Origin: Citrobacter sp. JGM124
GTDB taxonomy: Bacteria > Pseudomonadota > Gammaproteobacteria > Enterobacterales > Enterobacteriaceae
Direction of reading: 5' to 3'
DNA: 64,000 nt
Assembly: GCF_018257795.1 (NCBI RefSeq)
Contig: NZ_JAERJD010000011.1
Coordinates: 58,573 to 122,572, forward strand
Positions within the stretch are counted from its first letter, which is position 1. Each line of letters begins with the position of its first letter. Shown here one piece after another: positions 41,603 to 52,060 of this stretch. A program made the position numbers and the translations under genes. A model generated the notes under the pieces. That model ran no database searches and was not told the origin of the DNA. It saw only the letters and a program-made list of their open reading frames with translations.

Positions 41603-44600
41603 ATGACAAAAACGCCATTTACTACAATTACTTACAGCACACGCTGGCAACATTGGATGTTTTTCATATTAATACCAGTCGGCATCCTGTTATCAGTGGG
41701 GATGTACTGGGGGATCCATCGTGCGATTGAACAGGAACAACGTCGATTCACACTGGATTTTTTAACACTCGTTGACTACATCGATGAACAGGAAAGTTTC
41801 CTGAAGCAATTGAGGGATAAAAACGAAAAACTGGTGAAATTGCCTTTTCAGCGCACAGAAATTTTTCATAAGGTTACCGCGCCACTGAGTGGAGAAAATC
41901 AGCTGTTCGAGGCACAAGAATCGACGGTAACGCTCCCATTTTCGCTGATTTGCGAAACACAAACTCAGTGTTTTGGCCCACAAAATACGCTGTCTATGCT
42001 CGGTAGCTACCTGTCTGATTTTTACTCTTCATTCTGGGCCTCCTCCACTTATCCGGCTTCAACTGTTTTCTTTTTTAATAAAGAAGATGACGTCAGTATC
42101 AGCATACCCGCCGTGAATACAAACACGGGTATTGACCCGATCACCATGCCTGCCTACCAAGGCATTATTGGGGAATTGCGTAAAAGAATACCAGAAAAGT
42201 CTCCCAAAGATTGCCAGCTTTCTGAGGGAGGTGATGATGTCGTCTGGTTCAGCACAACAACGCTACCCAAACGACTTGTTGGCTTTATTCCCGCTGGCTT
42301 ATCCCCTCGAATTCTGGACAGTTCTTCCCGCCAGCACAGCTGTATTTACGCGGCAACGTTAATGAATCGTTCACAACCGGATACCCTGACGGAGGATATA
42401 CATCCCGCCCCTAAATACCTATTCTGGTTACAGTATCGAGAAAGCTCCTGGCTAACACATCAAAAACACGGATTGTTAATTGGAGAAGGGGAGCTGCCGG
42501 AAGAAGAACCAGGGCTGCATTACACCCTGGATGGGTTAGTACTGAAAGTTACTGATAAAACAGGGAACTGGACTGGTGTTTATCGGATAAGTTACTCCAG
42601 CTTTTTTATCGATAATATCTGGTTATTATCAACCACCATCTTTCTATTACTGTTCAGTATTGCTGCCTGTCTTCTTTATATGCGCTGGTATAACCTCCGG
42701 GTGCTTTTACCGGCACAGAAGGCGCAGCATGAAATACTCGAAAGCGATGCATTTAACCGGACGCTGCTGCAGACCGCACCTATCGCACTCTGTCTCATCG
42801 CTCGCGATGATGGTCGTGTCATCTTTGCCAATGATCTCGCACTTGAGTGGCTGGGTGCAGATATCGAACAGCAGCTACCAGACTCTGATGCAATGAGACA
42901 ACTGCTGAGTAAGGTGCAATATGCTGTAGAAGACGGCACGATTGAACAGCTTGAGATTAATGATCAGCGCACACTCTATGTTGCTTACGCCCCGACACGT
43001 TACCTGCAACAAAATATTACCCTGTGTGCTTTTACTGATGTCAGCTCTTATGCCGAAATAGAACGCAATCTGACCAATGCAAGAGAAGCCGCAGATGAAG
43101 CTAACGAAGCAAAATCCACGTTTCTGGCAACCATGAGTCATGAGATCCGCACGCCATTATATGGAGTGCTGGGTACTATGGAGCTACTTTCTTTAACGGC
43201 ACTGGATGACCAGCAGCGTCAATACTTTAATCGCATTGAAGATGCTTCCCTGATGCTGCAAAAAATCATCAGTGATATTCTGGATTTCAGTAAAATTGAA
43301 GCCGGTCAGCTTCAGCTGGATATGACGCCATTCAGCCTGATGGAGTTAGTTCAAAATGTAACTGGAACCTATGCCGGCATGGCGAATAACAAAGGGTTAT
43401 TGTTATTTTCTCTTGTGTCTACCGATATACCGAAAAGGGTAGTGGGCGACCCGGCGAGAATACGTCAGATTCTGAGTAATCTCATCAGTAATGCTATTAA
43501 GTTTACTGATTCTGGTCACGTGATTATACGTCTTAGCCAGATAACGCGATCATCCGCAAAAACCCGTCTACGGATAGAAATATGTGATAGCGGTATTGGT
43601 ATCAGCCTTGCCAAACAGGCTAAACTTTTTACACCCTTTTATATTACTAACACTGAACGTAATACCGCCGGCGGTACCGGATTGGGGTTATCAATATGCG
43701 CACATCTCGCTGAGTTAATGAACACAAAAATTCAGATCCAGAGTGAATCAATGATGGGGAGCATATTCTTTTTTGAACTGGATCTTGATATCGCTCCCGA
43801 TACACCAGAACCGGCCTTAGACCTCACCAACGCGACCATTTTGGTACGAACACCACATCCTGAACTGACCACCAATATTTGTGACTGGCTGAAATTCTGG
43901 GGTGCACAAGCTTACCCCGTTGGCGAAGCGTCAGTACCAATGGATAATTCTGCTATTTTTGTGGAAATAACACGAGGCCCGTCAAATGCACCGGCTGACT
44001 GGCATGGGCAATATATAGGGCTTTCACTTTCAGGAGAGACCAGTACATCCAGTATTGATGCTTATCGTATTAACAGTATTGGATTTGGAATTAACCAACT
44101 AATACACAACATATCAATCGTTCCTTCTAACGAAACGTTACTGCCACGCTTTAAGTTACGAATCCTGATAGCCGAGGATAATCCGCTTAATCAGATTACG
44201 CTACGGGAGCAACTCAAACAGTTAGAATGTGAAGTGGACGTTGCGGATAATGGTGAAGAAGCACTGGCACTGTGGGACATCAGTCCATATGACATTATAT
44301 TGACCGATGTAAATATGCCCTACCTTAATGGTTATGAACTGTCCCGTAAACTCAGATCTGAGGGGGTTACTCAACCTATTATTGGCGTAACAGCAAACGC
44401 TATGCGTGATGAAGAGCAACGTTGCTTTGAAGCCGGGATGAACGCATGGCTGGTGAAACCGATAAAATTGCGTAAACTGGCAGAGCTATTAAGCCAGCAC
44501 GCTTCTCCGGACCAAATTAACGTTCAGGGTAACGTAGAATATCATTCTCATTTAGAGCCTGATGTCCTTCACAGACACCGCGATATATTTTTGCAAACCA

Positions 44601-44863
44601 TGTGGGAAGACTGGCATAAATTACATGATGGAATCATGCAGAAAAATGCCGATATGATAGACATGACCCTGCATCGCATGCGCGGCGCCTTAGTGTTGGC
44701 GAAACAGATCGATCTATCATCACGAATCGAAATGGTTGAACACAACATGCGTCTTTTGGGATTAGATGAGATTATTTTGGCTGATGTTGTTGAGATAGAG
44801 CACGAAATTCACCTGTTGTTAACAAACATTGAAACAGAATCGATATCAGGAACAACACTATGA
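41603..44863 (+). CDS. RcsC-like hybrid sensor histidine kinase with C-terminal Hpt (second of pair)
   Basis: This 1086-residue protein has membrane segments at 20-37 and 340-360 around a periplasmic domain of about 300 residues. A PAS-like linker leads to HisKA with phospho-His513 (MSHEIRTPLYG). The ATPase domain has SNLISNAIKF near 625, DSGIGI near 662 and GTGLGL near 691. An ABL-like domain (CDWLKFWGAQAYP near 760), a receiver with phospho-Asp902 and Lys952, and an Hpt domain with His1024 (LHRMRGA) follow. The frame is open back to 41417 but would read through a terminator, so ATG 41603 is chosen. Its TGA overlaps the regulator ATG. Confidence 0.88.
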   Translation: MTKTPFTTITYSTRWQHWMFFILIPVGILLSVGMYWGIHRAIEQEQRRFTLDFLTLVDYIDEQESFLKQLRDKNEKLVKLPFQRTEIFHKVTAPLSGENQLFEAQESTVTLPFSLICETQTQCFGPQNTLSMLGSYLSDFYSSFWASSTYPASTVFFFNKEDDVSISIPAVNTNTGIDPITMPAYQGIIGELRKRIPEKSPKDCQLSEGGDDVVWFSTTTLPKRLVGFIPAGLSPRILDSSSRQHSCIYAATLMNRSQPDTLTEDIHPAPKYLFWLQYRESSWLTHQKHGLLIGEGELPEEEPGLHYTLDGLVLKVTDKTGNWTGVYRISYSSFFIDNIWLLSTTIFLLLFSIAACLLYMRWYNLRVLLPAQKAQHEILESDAFNRTLLQTAPIALCLIARDDGRVIFANDLALEWLGADIEQQLPDSDAMRQLLSKVQYAVEDGTIEQLEINDQRTLYVAYAPTRYLQQNITLCAFTDVSSYAEIERNLTNAREAADEANEAKSTFLATMSHEIRTPLYGVLGTMELLSLTALDDQQRQYFNRIEDASLMLQKIISDILDFSKIEAGQLQLDMTPFSLMELVQNVTGTYAGMANNKGLLLFSLVSTDIPKRVVGDPARIRQILSNLISNAIKFTDSGHVIIRLSQITRSSAKTRLRIEICDSGIGISLAKQAKLFTPFYITNTERNTAGGTGLGLSICAHLAELMNTKIQIQSESMMGSIFFFELDLDIAPDTPEPALDLTNATILVRTPHPELTTNICDWLKFWGAQAYPVGEASVPMDNSAIFVEITRGPSNAPADWHGQYIGLSLSGETSTSSIDAYRINSIGFGINQLIHNISIVPSNETLLPRFKLRILIAEDNPLNQITLREQLKQLECEVDVADNGEEALALWDISPYDIILTDVNMPYLNGYELSRKLRSEGVTQPIIGVTANAMRDEEQRCFEAGMNAWLVKPIKLRKLAELLSQHASPDQINVQGNVEYHSHLEPDVLHRHRDIFLQTMWEDWHKLHDGIMQKNADMIDMTLHRMRGALVLAKQIDLSSRIEMVEHNMRLLGLDEIILADVVEIEHEIHLLLTNIETESISGTTL

Positions 44864-45510
44864 AAATGCTACGTATAGTTCTTCTGGATGATCACCAAGT
44901 TGTCTTGGCCGGAATGAAAGATTTTCTGGATCAAATACCCAATGTTCGTGTCGAAAAAACGTTTTCTATATCAACAGACTTGATCTCTTACCTGCGTGAG
45001 AATAAGCCTGATATTGTTATAACAGATTATAATATGCCAAGGGATGATACTTATCAGGATGGTCTTAAGTTCGTCGACTTTTTATTGCGTTCTTTTCCTG
45101 GTATGAAACTGTTGGTATTGACGATGATCTCAAACCCAATGATTGTTTCTGCTTTGTATGATGCAGGTGTCGCGGGTGTTATCTTTAAGCAAGATCCACT
45201 CAGTGAAGTACAAGCAGCACTGCGTATCGTAAGTAATAATAATAAATACTATCCGCCTTCATTTACAAAAAACACACGTCGAGATAAAAATGAAATGTCC
45301 TTACAGGACAGAGTTAATAAATTATCGCCTCGTGAATATGAAGTCCTGCGTTATTTTATTGCAGGAGAGTCAATCACCCAGATAGCCGAAAAACTTAACC
45401 GCAGCACAAAAACGGTAAGTTTACAGAAGAACTCTGCAATGAATAAATTAAATGTGGAGTCAAACCAGGATCTAATACGATTCTGTGTTGATAACAATAT
45501 ATTTGATTAA
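44860..45510 (+). CDS. RcsB-like LuxR-family response regulator
   Basis: This 216-residue regulator has a receiver domain (acidic Asp10/Asp11, phospho-Asp56 in ITDYNMP, Lys110) and a LuxR/NarL-type helix-turn-helix (LSPREYEVLRYF and the TQIAEKLNRSTKTVSLQK recognition region, near 150-190). The wording around Asp56 and in the recognition helix is closest to RcsB (RSxKTxSxQKxSAMxKL). It is not the housekeeping RcsB, which sits elsewhere beside rcsD and rcsC in enterics. The start overlaps the stop of the Hpt-bearing kinase, so the pair is surely functional together. Target genes are unknown. Confidence 0.9.
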   Translation: MKMLRIVLLDDHQVVLAGMKDFLDQIPNVRVEKTFSISTDLISYLRENKPDIVITDYNMPRDDTYQDGLKFVDFLLRSFPGMKLLVLTMISNPMIVSALYDAGVAGVIFKQDPLSEVQAALRIVSNNNKYYPPSFTKNTRRDKNEMSLQDRVNKLSPREYEVLRYFIAGESITQIAEKLNRSTKTVSLQKNSAMNKLNVESNQDLIRFCVDNNIFD

Positions 45511-45650
45511 CCCGTTATTAATATATTTTTCTGGTAATTGAAGGGATGTGAGTAAATACCATAGCGTATTACTCACATCACAAACCATGCCTTACTCTGC
45601 TTCCTGGCCTGGCTCCAGTAAAATCCCGGTATTGCATTATAATTACCAAA

Positions 45651-45685
45651 GAAAAACACCCTGTCAGCGTGACGCTCACAGGGTG
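45651..45685 (-). terminator. typA terminator
   Basis: On the minus strand CACCCTGT-GAGCGTCACGCTG-ACAGGGTG, with an inner AGCGT/ACGCT pairing, is followed by TTTTTC. It lies about 75 bases after the typA stop. Confidence 0.85.
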
Positions 45686-45760
45686 GGAATAACCATCGAA
45701 TAACGGCACCCGACTACGTTAGAATCTAACGGTTAAGGTGCAGTTTCACAACAGGACGAA

Positions 45761-47584
45761 TTATACGTCTTTGCTGCCGCGTGAAGCGCGTTTACGATCG
45801 TTTTCGGTCAGGTGACGTTTACGAATACGAACAGAAATCGGTGTCACTTCTACCAGTTCGTCATCATCGATGAATTCCAGAGCCTGCTCCAGAGACATTT
45901 TGATGGCCGGAACCAGGGTAGTCGCTTCATCCGTACCTGATGCACGCATGTTAGTCAGTTTTTTACCCGTCAGGCAGTTTACTGTCAGGTCATTAGAACG
46001 ACTATGGATACCAATAATTTGCCCTTCATAAACTTCAGCACCATGACCGAGGAACAATTTACCACGATCTTGTAAGCTAAACAGTGCGAAGGCAACGGCT
46101 TTACCCTGACCATTAGAGATCAACACGCCATTCTGACGCTGACCAATATCACCAGGACGAACATCATCGTAGTGACTGAAAGTAGAATAAAGCAAACCGG
46201 TACCTGATGTCATCGTCATGAACTCAGTACGGAAGCCAATCAAACCACGTGCAGGGATCAGGTAATCAAGACGAATACGACCTTTGCCGTCAGGGATCAT
46301 ATCCTTAACGTCGCCTTTACGCTCACCCATGGCTTGCATGATAGAGCCCTGATGCTGTTCTTCGATATCCAGCGTCACGTTTTCGAACGGCTCTTGCATA
46401 CGGCCGTCAATCATACGGTTGATAACTTTCGGGCGGGATACTGCCAGCTCGAAGCCTTCACGACGCATGTTTTCGATAAGAACAGACAAGTGCAGCTCAC
46501 CACGACCAGAAACACGGAACGCATCAGCATCTTCAGTCTCTTCAACGCGCAGAGCTACGTTGTGTACCAACTCTTTGTTCAGGCGATCAAGGATCTGACG
46601 AGAGGTAACATATTTACCCTCTTTACCGCAGAACGGAGAGGTATTGACGTTAAAGAACATGCTGACCGTCGGTTCATCAACTGACAGTGCAGGCAGAGCT
46701 TCAACATTCTGCGTATCACACAGTGTGTCAGAGATGTTCAGTTCGCCCAGACCGGTAATTGCGATAATATCGCCCGCTTCAGCTTCGGTGGCCTCAATAC
46801 GCTCCAGACCAAGGTGGCCCAGTACTTTACCCACTTTACCGTTACGTGTTTTACCTTCGCTATCAATAATGGTGATCTGCTGGTTAGGTTTAACCTTACC
46901 GCGCTTGATACGACCAATACCGATAACACCTACGTAGTTGTTGTAATCCAGCTGAGAGATCTGCATCTGGAATGGACCATCAACATCAACACTGGGTGCT
47001 GGAACATGGTCGATAATCGCCTGATACAGCGGGGTCATATCAGCCGCCATATCACTATGGTCGTTACCAGCGATCCCATTCAGTGCTGATGCATAAATGA
47101 TTGGGAAATCAAGCTGGTCGTCTGTGGCGTCAAGGTTAACGAACAGATCAAATACTTGGTCAACTACCCAGTCAGGACGAGCGCCTGGACGGTCAACTTT
47201 ATTGATAACAACGATAGGTTTTAAACCATGGTCAAACGCTTTCTTGGTGACGAAACGCGTTTGTGGCATAGGACCATCCATTGCATCAACAACCAGCAAT
47301 ACAGAGTCAACCATAGACATTACGCGTTCAACTTCACCACCGAAATCGGCGTGTCCTGGGGTATCAACGATATTGATACGATAGCCATTCCAGTTGATAG
47401 CAGTATTTTTAGCGAGGATGGTAATCCCACGCTCTTTCTCCAGGTCATTGGAGTCCATCACACGTTCGGCGGCTTCAGCACGTTCGCTGAAAGTACCGGA
47501 TTGTTGTAACAACTTGTCAACCAAAGTAGTTTTACCATGGTCAACGTGCGCGATGATGGCGATATTACGCAAATTTTCGATCAC
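45761..47584 (-). CDS. typA: Ribosome-associated GTPase TypA/BipA, GTG start
   Basis: This 607-residue translational GTPase shows G1 [10 protein letters not shown] (residues 12-21), G3 [15 protein letters not shown] (near 74) and G4 [13 protein letters not shown] (near 128), followed by EF-G-like domains and the BipA C-terminal domain. It helps large-subunit assembly, mainly in cold and stress. It starts with GTG and diverges from glnA, as in E. coli. Confidence 0.97.
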   Translation of the reverse strand: MIENLRNIAIIAHVDHGKTTLVDKLLQQSGTFSERAEAAERVMDSNDLEKERGITILAKNTAINWNGYRINIVDTPGHADFGGEVERVMSMVDSVLLVVDAMDGPMPQTRFVTKKAFDHGLKPIVVINKVDRPGARPDWVVDQVFDLFVNLDATDDQLDFPIIYASALNGIAGNDHSDMAADMTPLYQAIIDHVPAPSVDVDGPFQMQISQLDYNNYVGVIGIGRIKRGKVKPNQQITIIDSEGKTRNGKVGKVLGHLGLERIEATEAEAGDIIAITGLGELNISDTLCDTQNVEALPALSVDEPTVSMFFNVNTSPFCGKEGKYVTSRQILDRLNKELVHNVALRVEETEDADAFRVSGRGELHLSVLIENMRREGFELAVSRPKVINRMIDGRMQEPFENVTLDIEEQHQGSIMQAMGERKGDVKDMIPDGKGRIRLDYLIPARGLIGFRTEFMTMTSGTGLLYSTFSHYDDVRPGDIGQRQNGVLISNGQGKAVAFALFSLQDRGKLFLGHGAEVYEGQIIGIHSRSNDLTVNCLTGKKLTNMRASGTDEATTLVPAIKMSLEQALEFIDDDELVEVTPISVRIRKRHLTENDRKRASRGSKDV

Positions 47585-47735
47585 AGATTTGCCTCAGGCA
47601 TTAGAAATAGCGCGTTATTGTACACGTATTAATCGAAGGACAGAACAGGATCACAAAGAACCTTTACAAACAACATGAGAAGTAAGGGTTTGTGATCGTT
47701 TTCACGAAGCTGAAAAAGGACGCTACAACGTAATT

Positions 47736-47784
47736 TGCACCAATATAGTGCCTCTGTTTCACAGCAAAGCACTATACTGGTGCA
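47736..47784 (+). promoter_or_regulatory. Two NtrC enhancer sites upstream of glnA
   Basis: TGCACCAATATAGTGCC (47736-47752) and AGCACTATACTGGTGCA (47768-47784) fit the NtrC consensus GCAC-N7-GTGC. Their centres are 32 bp apart, about three helical turns, as at E. coli glnAp2. They lie about 110 and 80 bases before the sigma-54 promoter. Confidence 0.92.
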
Positions 47785-47856
47785 AATTATCGATTCTGAT
47801 ACGGCCCTTTGCACGTTGGTCTGCATAATAGCGCCTTTTTAGGGAAATTTAAAAGT

Positions 47857-47873
47857 TGGCACAGATTTCGCTT
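47857..47873 (+). promoter_or_regulatory. Sigma-54 promoter glnAp2
   Basis: TGGCACAGATTTCGCTT has the invariant GG and GC ten bases apart and is the same as the E. coli glnAp2 -24/-12 element as I recall it. With the upstream NtrC sites it drives glnA in nitrogen limitation. Confidence 0.92.
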
Positions 47874-47961
47874 TAAAAAAGAGTGTAGGCTAAACGCCAT
47901 ATGAAAAGTGTTTGATTACCTCGTTACCAAACGAAATGAACCAATCCTGGAGAGTTTAAGT

Positions 47962-49371
47962 ATGTCCGCTGAACACGTATTGACTATGCTGGATGAGCAT
48001 GAAGTGAAATTTGTTGATTTGCGTTTTACCGATACCAAAGGTAAAGAGCAGCACATCACTATTCCGGCTCACCAAGTAAATGCAGACTTCTTTGAAGAAG
48101 GCAAAATGTTTGACGGCTCCTCGATTGGTGGCTGGAAAGGCATCAACGAATCAGACATGGTATTGATGCCAGATGCGTCCACTGCTGTTATCGACCCGTT
48201 CTTCGAAGATTCTACACTGATTATCCGTTGCGATATCCTGGAACCAGGTACCCTGCAAGGCTACGATCGTGACCCTCGTTCGATCTCCAAACGTGCTGAA
48301 GATTATCTGCGTGCCAGTGGTATTGCAGACACCGTACTGTTTGGACCAGAACCAGAGTTCTTCCTGTTTGACGACATCCGTTTTGGTAGCTCTATTTCCG
48401 GCTCTCATGTTGCTATCGACGATATCGAAGGCGCATGGAATACCGGAACTAAATACGAAGGTGGTAACAAAGGTCACCGTCCAGCAGTTAAAGGGGGATA
48501 CTTCCCTGTCCCACCAGTAGACTCATCTCAGGATCTGCGTTCTGCAATGTGTCTGACCATGGAACAAATGGGGCTGGTCGTTGAAGCTCACCACCATGAA
48601 GTGGCAACGGCGGGTCAAAACGAAGTAGCAACACGTTTCAACTCCATGACCAAGAAAGCAGACGAAATTCAGATCTACAAATATGTGGTTCATAACGTCG
48701 CTCACGCTTTTGGTAAAACCGCTACCTTTATGCCAAAACCTATGTTTGGTGATAACGGCTCTGGTATGCACTGCCATATGTCCCTGTCTAAAAATGGTGT
48801 TAACCTGTTTGCGGGTGACAAGTATGCGGGTCTGTCAGAGCAAGCCTTATACTACATCGGCGGTATCATCAAACATGCTAAGGCACTGAATGCGCTGACT
48901 AACCCGACGACTAACTCCTATAAACGTCTGGTTCCAGGATACGAAGCTCCGGTTATGCTGGCTTATTCTGCCCGTAACCGTTCAGCATCTATTCGTATCC
49001 CTGTAGTAACGTCACCGAAAGCTCGTCGTATCGAAGTGCGTTTCCCTGACCCAGCAGCAAACCCATACCTGTGTTTTGCCGCCTTGTTGATGGCTGGCCT
49101 TGACGGTATTAAGAATAAAATCCATCCGGGTGAAGCGATGGACAAAAACCTCTATGACTTACCGCCAGAAGAAGCAAAAGAGATCCCACAGGTTGCAGGT
49201 TCATTAGAAGAAGCACTGAATGCACTGAACGAAGATCGTGAGTTCCTGACTGCAGGTGGTGTATTCACCAATGATGCTATCGATGCTTATATCGCCCTGC
49301 GTATTTCAGAAAATGATCGCGTGCGTATGACGCCGCACCCGGTAGAGTTTGAATTGTACTACAGCGTTTAA
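47962..49371 (+). CDS. glnA: Glutamine synthetase GlnA (type I)
   Basis: This 469-residue enzyme makes glutamine from glutamate, ammonia and ATP. Visible signatures are FDGSSIGGW (near 50), the metal-binding [10 protein letters not shown] (near 127), the ATP motif [16 protein letters not shown] (near 262-277) and the adenylylation Tyr in NLYDLPPEE (near 397), so activity should be controlled by GlnE. The start [10 protein letters not shown] at 47962 follows GGAGAG; the frame upstream is open but lies in the leader. Confidence 0.98.
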   Translation: MSAEHVLTMLDEHEVKFVDLRFTDTKGKEQHITIPAHQVNADFFEEGKMFDGSSIGGWKGINESDMVLMPDASTAVIDPFFEDSTLIIRCDILEPGTLQGYDRDPRSISKRAEDYLRASGIADTVLFGPEPEFFLFDDIRFGSSISGSHVAIDDIEGAWNTGTKYEGGNKGHRPAVKGGYFPVPPVDSSQDLRSAMCLTMEQMGLVVEAHHHEVATAGQNEVATRFNSMTKKADEIQIYKYVVHNVAHAFGKTATFMPKPMFGDNGSGMHCHMSLSKNGVNLFAGDKYAGLSEQALYYIGGIIKHAKALNALTNPTTNSYKRLVPGYEAPVMLAYSARNRSASIRIPVVTSPKARRIEVRFPDPAANPYLCFAALLMAGLDGIKNKIHPGEAMDKNLYDLPPEEAKEIPQVAGSLEEALNALNEDREFLTAGGVFTNDAIDAYIALRISENDRVRMTPHPVEFELYYSV

Positions 49372-49399
49372 TTGTTGTTTTTTTGCCGTGGAATATTTG

Positions 49400-49423
49400 G
49401 CCCATCTCCGGATGGGCTTTTTT
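49400..49423 (+). terminator. glnA terminator
   Basis: GCCCATC-TCCG-GATGGGC followed by six T lies between glnA and glnL. Part of the glnA transcripts read through it to express glnL-glnG, as known for E. coli. Confidence 0.9.
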
Positions 49424-49474
49424 CTCCACAAATATATTGTTACAGCGATGCTTTTTCGCCTCAGACCACTATAA

Positions 49475-49491
49475 TGCACTAAAATAGTGCA
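49475..49491 (+). promoter_or_regulatory. NtrC site at glnL
   Basis: TGCACTAAAATAGTGCA is a palindrome of the NtrC type that ends directly at the glnL ribosome site AAGGAG. In E. coli, NtrC bound at the equivalent place represses the glnL promoter. Confidence 0.88.
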
Positions 49492-49504
49492 AGGAGACGG
49501 CTGT

Positions 49505-50557
49505 ATGGCAACTGGCACCCTGCCCGATGCTGGGCAGATCCTGAATTACTTGATCAACAGCGTACTGTTGGTTGACGACGACCTGGCAGTACATTATGCC
49601 AATCCCGCGGCCCAGCAGTTGCTGGCCCAGAGTGCCCGTAAACTCTACGACGGAACACCACTACCTAACTTGCTGGGCTATTTTTCACTGAATACAGACG
49701 TCATGAAAGAAAGCTTACAGGATGGCCAGGGCTTCACCGATAACGAAGTCACACTGGTTATCGATGGGCGCTCTCACGTTTTGTCGTTGACAGCTCAAAG
49801 GATCATGGAAGGCTACATTCTGATAGAAATGGCCCCGATGGATAATCAGCGTCGTTTAAGTCAGGAACAAATTCAGCATGCCCAACAGCTTGCTGCGCGT
49901 GATTTAGTTCGTGGGCTGGCGCATGAGATTAAAAACCCGCTGGGCGGGTTACGGGGTGCAGCTCAATTACTGAGCAAAGCACTGCCAGACCCTTCGCTCC
50001 ATGAATACACTAACGTCATTATTGAACAAGCTGACAGACTAAGAAATCTGGTTGATCGCCTGTTAGGCCCACAGTTACCCGGGACGCATGTTAACGAGAG
50101 CATTCATAAAGTAGCTGAACGTGTTGTAAAGCTGGTATCACTAGAATTGCCGTCTAATGTGCAGCTGATTCGTGATTATGACCCCAGCCTGCCTGAGTTT
50201 ATTCACGATCCTGACCAAATGGAGCAAATCTTACTGAATATTGTGAGAAATGCGCTACAGGCTCTGGGAACTGAAGGGGGAGAAATTATTCTCCGTACCC
50301 GTACAGCATTCCAGTTAACCCTTCATGGTGTACGTTATCGCTTACTCGCGAGAATAGATATTGAAGATAACGGGCCAGGCATCGCCGCCCACCTGCAAGA
50401 CACACTGTTCTACCCGATGGTGAGTGGAAGAGAAGGGGGAAGCGGGCTAGGTCTGTCGATTGCCCGTAATCTTATCGATCAACATTCAGGGAAAATTGAA
50501 TTCAACAGCTGGCCAGGTCATACCGAGTTTTCGGTTTACCTGCCTATTCGGAAGTAG
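49505..50557 (+). CDS. glnL: Nitrogen sensor kinase GlnL (NtrB)
   Basis: This is a 350-residue cytoplasmic histidine kinase. The N-terminal PAS domain (residues 10-115) is followed by the phospho-His in [11 protein letters not shown] (near 138) and the ATPase boxes [10 protein letters not shown] (near 245), EDNGPGI (near 290) and [11 protein letters not shown] (near 318). With PII protein it phosphorylates or dephosphorylates NtrC according to nitrogen supply. The ATG follows AAGGAGA; an upstream in-frame GTG lies inside the NtrC site and is rejected. Confidence 0.97.
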   Translation: MATGTLPDAGQILNYLINSVLLVDDDLAVHYANPAAQQLLAQSARKLYDGTPLPNLLGYFSLNTDVMKESLQDGQGFTDNEVTLVIDGRSHVLSLTAQRIMEGYILIEMAPMDNQRRLSQEQIQHAQQLAARDLVRGLAHEIKNPLGGLRGAAQLLSKALPDPSLHEYTNVIIEQADRLRNLVDRLLGPQLPGTHVNESIHKVAERVVKLVSLELPSNVQLIRDYDPSLPEFIHDPDQMEQILLNIVRNALQALGTEGGEIILRTRTAFQLTLHGVRYRLLARIDIEDNGPGIAAHLQDTLFYPMVSGREGGSGLGLSIARNLIDQHSGKIEFNSWPGHTEFSVYLPIRK

Positions 50558-50565
50558 AGGTCTAT

Positions 50566-51978
50566 ATGCAACGAGGCATAGTGTGGGTTGTTGACGACGA
50601 TAGCTCCATCCGCTGGGTACTTGAACGTGCATTAACCGGTAGTGGGTTAAGTTGTATCGCCTTTGAAAATGGCAATGAAGTATTAGAAGCCCTTGCCACC
50701 AAAACCCCGGATGTTTTGATCTCTGATATCCGTATGCCCGGCATTGATGGTTTGGCCTTGTTGCAACAGATTAAGCAACGCCACCCAATGCTCCCGGTTA
50801 TCATCATGACGGCACACTCAGATTTGGATGCGGCAGTCAGTGCCTATCAACAAGGGGCTTTTGACTATCTCCCGAAACCTTTTGATATTGATGAAGCAGT
50901 GGCACTGGTTGAACGCGCGATCAGCCACTACCAGGAACAACAGCAACCTCGTCATATTCAGGTAAATGGCCCGACAACCGATATCATTGGTGAGGCACCC
51001 GCGATGCAGGATGTGTTCCGCATTATTGGTCGCCTGTCACGCTCTTCAATCAGTGTCTTGATTAATGGTGAGTCCGGAACCGGTAAGGAGCTGGTTGCCC
51101 ATGCCCTGCATCGTCATAGCCCACGGGTAAAATCCCCGTTTATTGCTCTGAATATGGCGGCAATCCCTAAAGACTTGATTGAGTCCGAGCTATTTGGGCA
51201 CGAAAAAGGGGCTTTTACTGGTGCGAATCAGATTCGTCAGGGGCGTTTTGAACAAGCGGATGGTGGGACACTATTTCTTGATGAAATCGGTGACATGCCA
51301 CTGGATGTTCAGACCAGGCTGCTGCGTGTACTGGCTGACGGGCAATTCTATCGGGTTGGTGGCTATGCCCCGGTGAAAGTGGATGTCCGTATTATTGCCG
51401 CCACGCACCAGAATCTCGAATTACGGGTACAGGAGGGGAAGTTCCGTGAGGATTTATTCCACCGTCTTAACGTCATTCGCATTCACTTACCCCCCCTGCG
51501 CGAACGTCGGGAGGATATACCTCGTCTGACACGACATTTCTTGCAAGTTGCGGCACGTGAATTAGGTGTGGAGGCAAAACAGCTGCACCCTGAGACGGAT
51601 AACGCATTAACACGCCTGGCATGGCCTGGAAACGTACGTCAGCTGGAAAATATCTGTCGCTGGCTGACCGTAATGGCAGCCGGGCAAGAAGTATTAATTC
51701 AGGATCTGCCAACGGAATTATTTGAAACCACCATTACCGAAAATGGTACGTCGCAGATTGATCCTGATAACTGGGCGCTGCTCCTAAGCCAGTGGGCGGA
51801 CAAAGCCTTACGATCCGGTCATCAGAATCTGTTAGCAGATGCACTTCCTGAAATGGAACGCGTGCTGCTCACAACAGCATTACGACATACCCAGGGCCAC
51901 AAGCAGGAAGCTGCGCGCCTGTTAGGCTGGGGAAGAAACACACTGACTCGTAAGCTGAAAGAGTTGGGAATGGAATAA
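50566..51978 (+). CDS. glnG: Nitrogen regulator GlnG (NtrC), sigma-54 activator
   Basis: This 470-residue bacterial enhancer-binding protein has a receiver domain with phospho-Asp54 in LISDIRMPG, an AAA+ domain with Walker A GESGTGKE (near 169) and the sigma-54 contact loop GAFTGA (near 216), and a C-terminal Fis-type helix-turn-helix (AARLLGWGRNTLTRKLKEL near 448). Phosphorylated NtrC drives glnA and other nitrogen genes. It is cotranscribed with glnL, eight bases upstream. Confidence 0.98.
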   Translation: MQRGIVWVVDDDSSIRWVLERALTGSGLSCIAFENGNEVLEALATKTPDVLISDIRMPGIDGLALLQQIKQRHPMLPVIIMTAHSDLDAAVSAYQQGAFDYLPKPFDIDEAVALVERAISHYQEQQQPRHIQVNGPTTDIIGEAPAMQDVFRIIGRLSRSSISVLINGESGTGKELVAHALHRHSPRVKSPFIALNMAAIPKDLIESELFGHEKGAFTGANQIRQGRFEQADGGTLFLDEIGDMPLDVQTRLLRVLADGQFYRVGGYAPVKVDVRIIAATHQNLELRVQEGKFREDLFHRLNVIRIHLPPLRERREDIPRLTRHFLQVAARELGVEAKQLHPETDNALTRLAWPGNVRQLENICRWLTVMAAGQEVLIQDLPTELFETTITENGTSQIDPDNWALLLSQWADKALRSGHQNLLADALPEMERVLLTTALRHTQGHKQEAARLLGWGRNTLTRKLKELGME

Positions 51979-52020
51979 CTGAGTTAGCCATACCATCGAA
52001 TAGCCTGTAAACCTCTCTGC

Positions 52021-52055
52021 CCCCCGGTAACCACTAATCGCTGGTTAACCGGGGG
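52021..52055. terminator. Hairpin between glnG and hemN
   Basis: CCCCCGGTAACCA pairs with TGGTTAACCGGGGG around a short loop, between the two convergent stop codons. It has no T run, so termination may be weak or factor dependent. Confidence 0.65.
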
Positions 52056-52060
52056 ATTGC

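Noticed and set aside
46334..47678. Several plus-strand frames opposite typA
   Set aside because: They are shadows of typA, which is intact and highly conserved.
49487..49504. GTG start for glnL six codons upstream
   Set aside because: It lies in the NtrC palindrome and before the ribosome site; ATG 49505 matches the family start.
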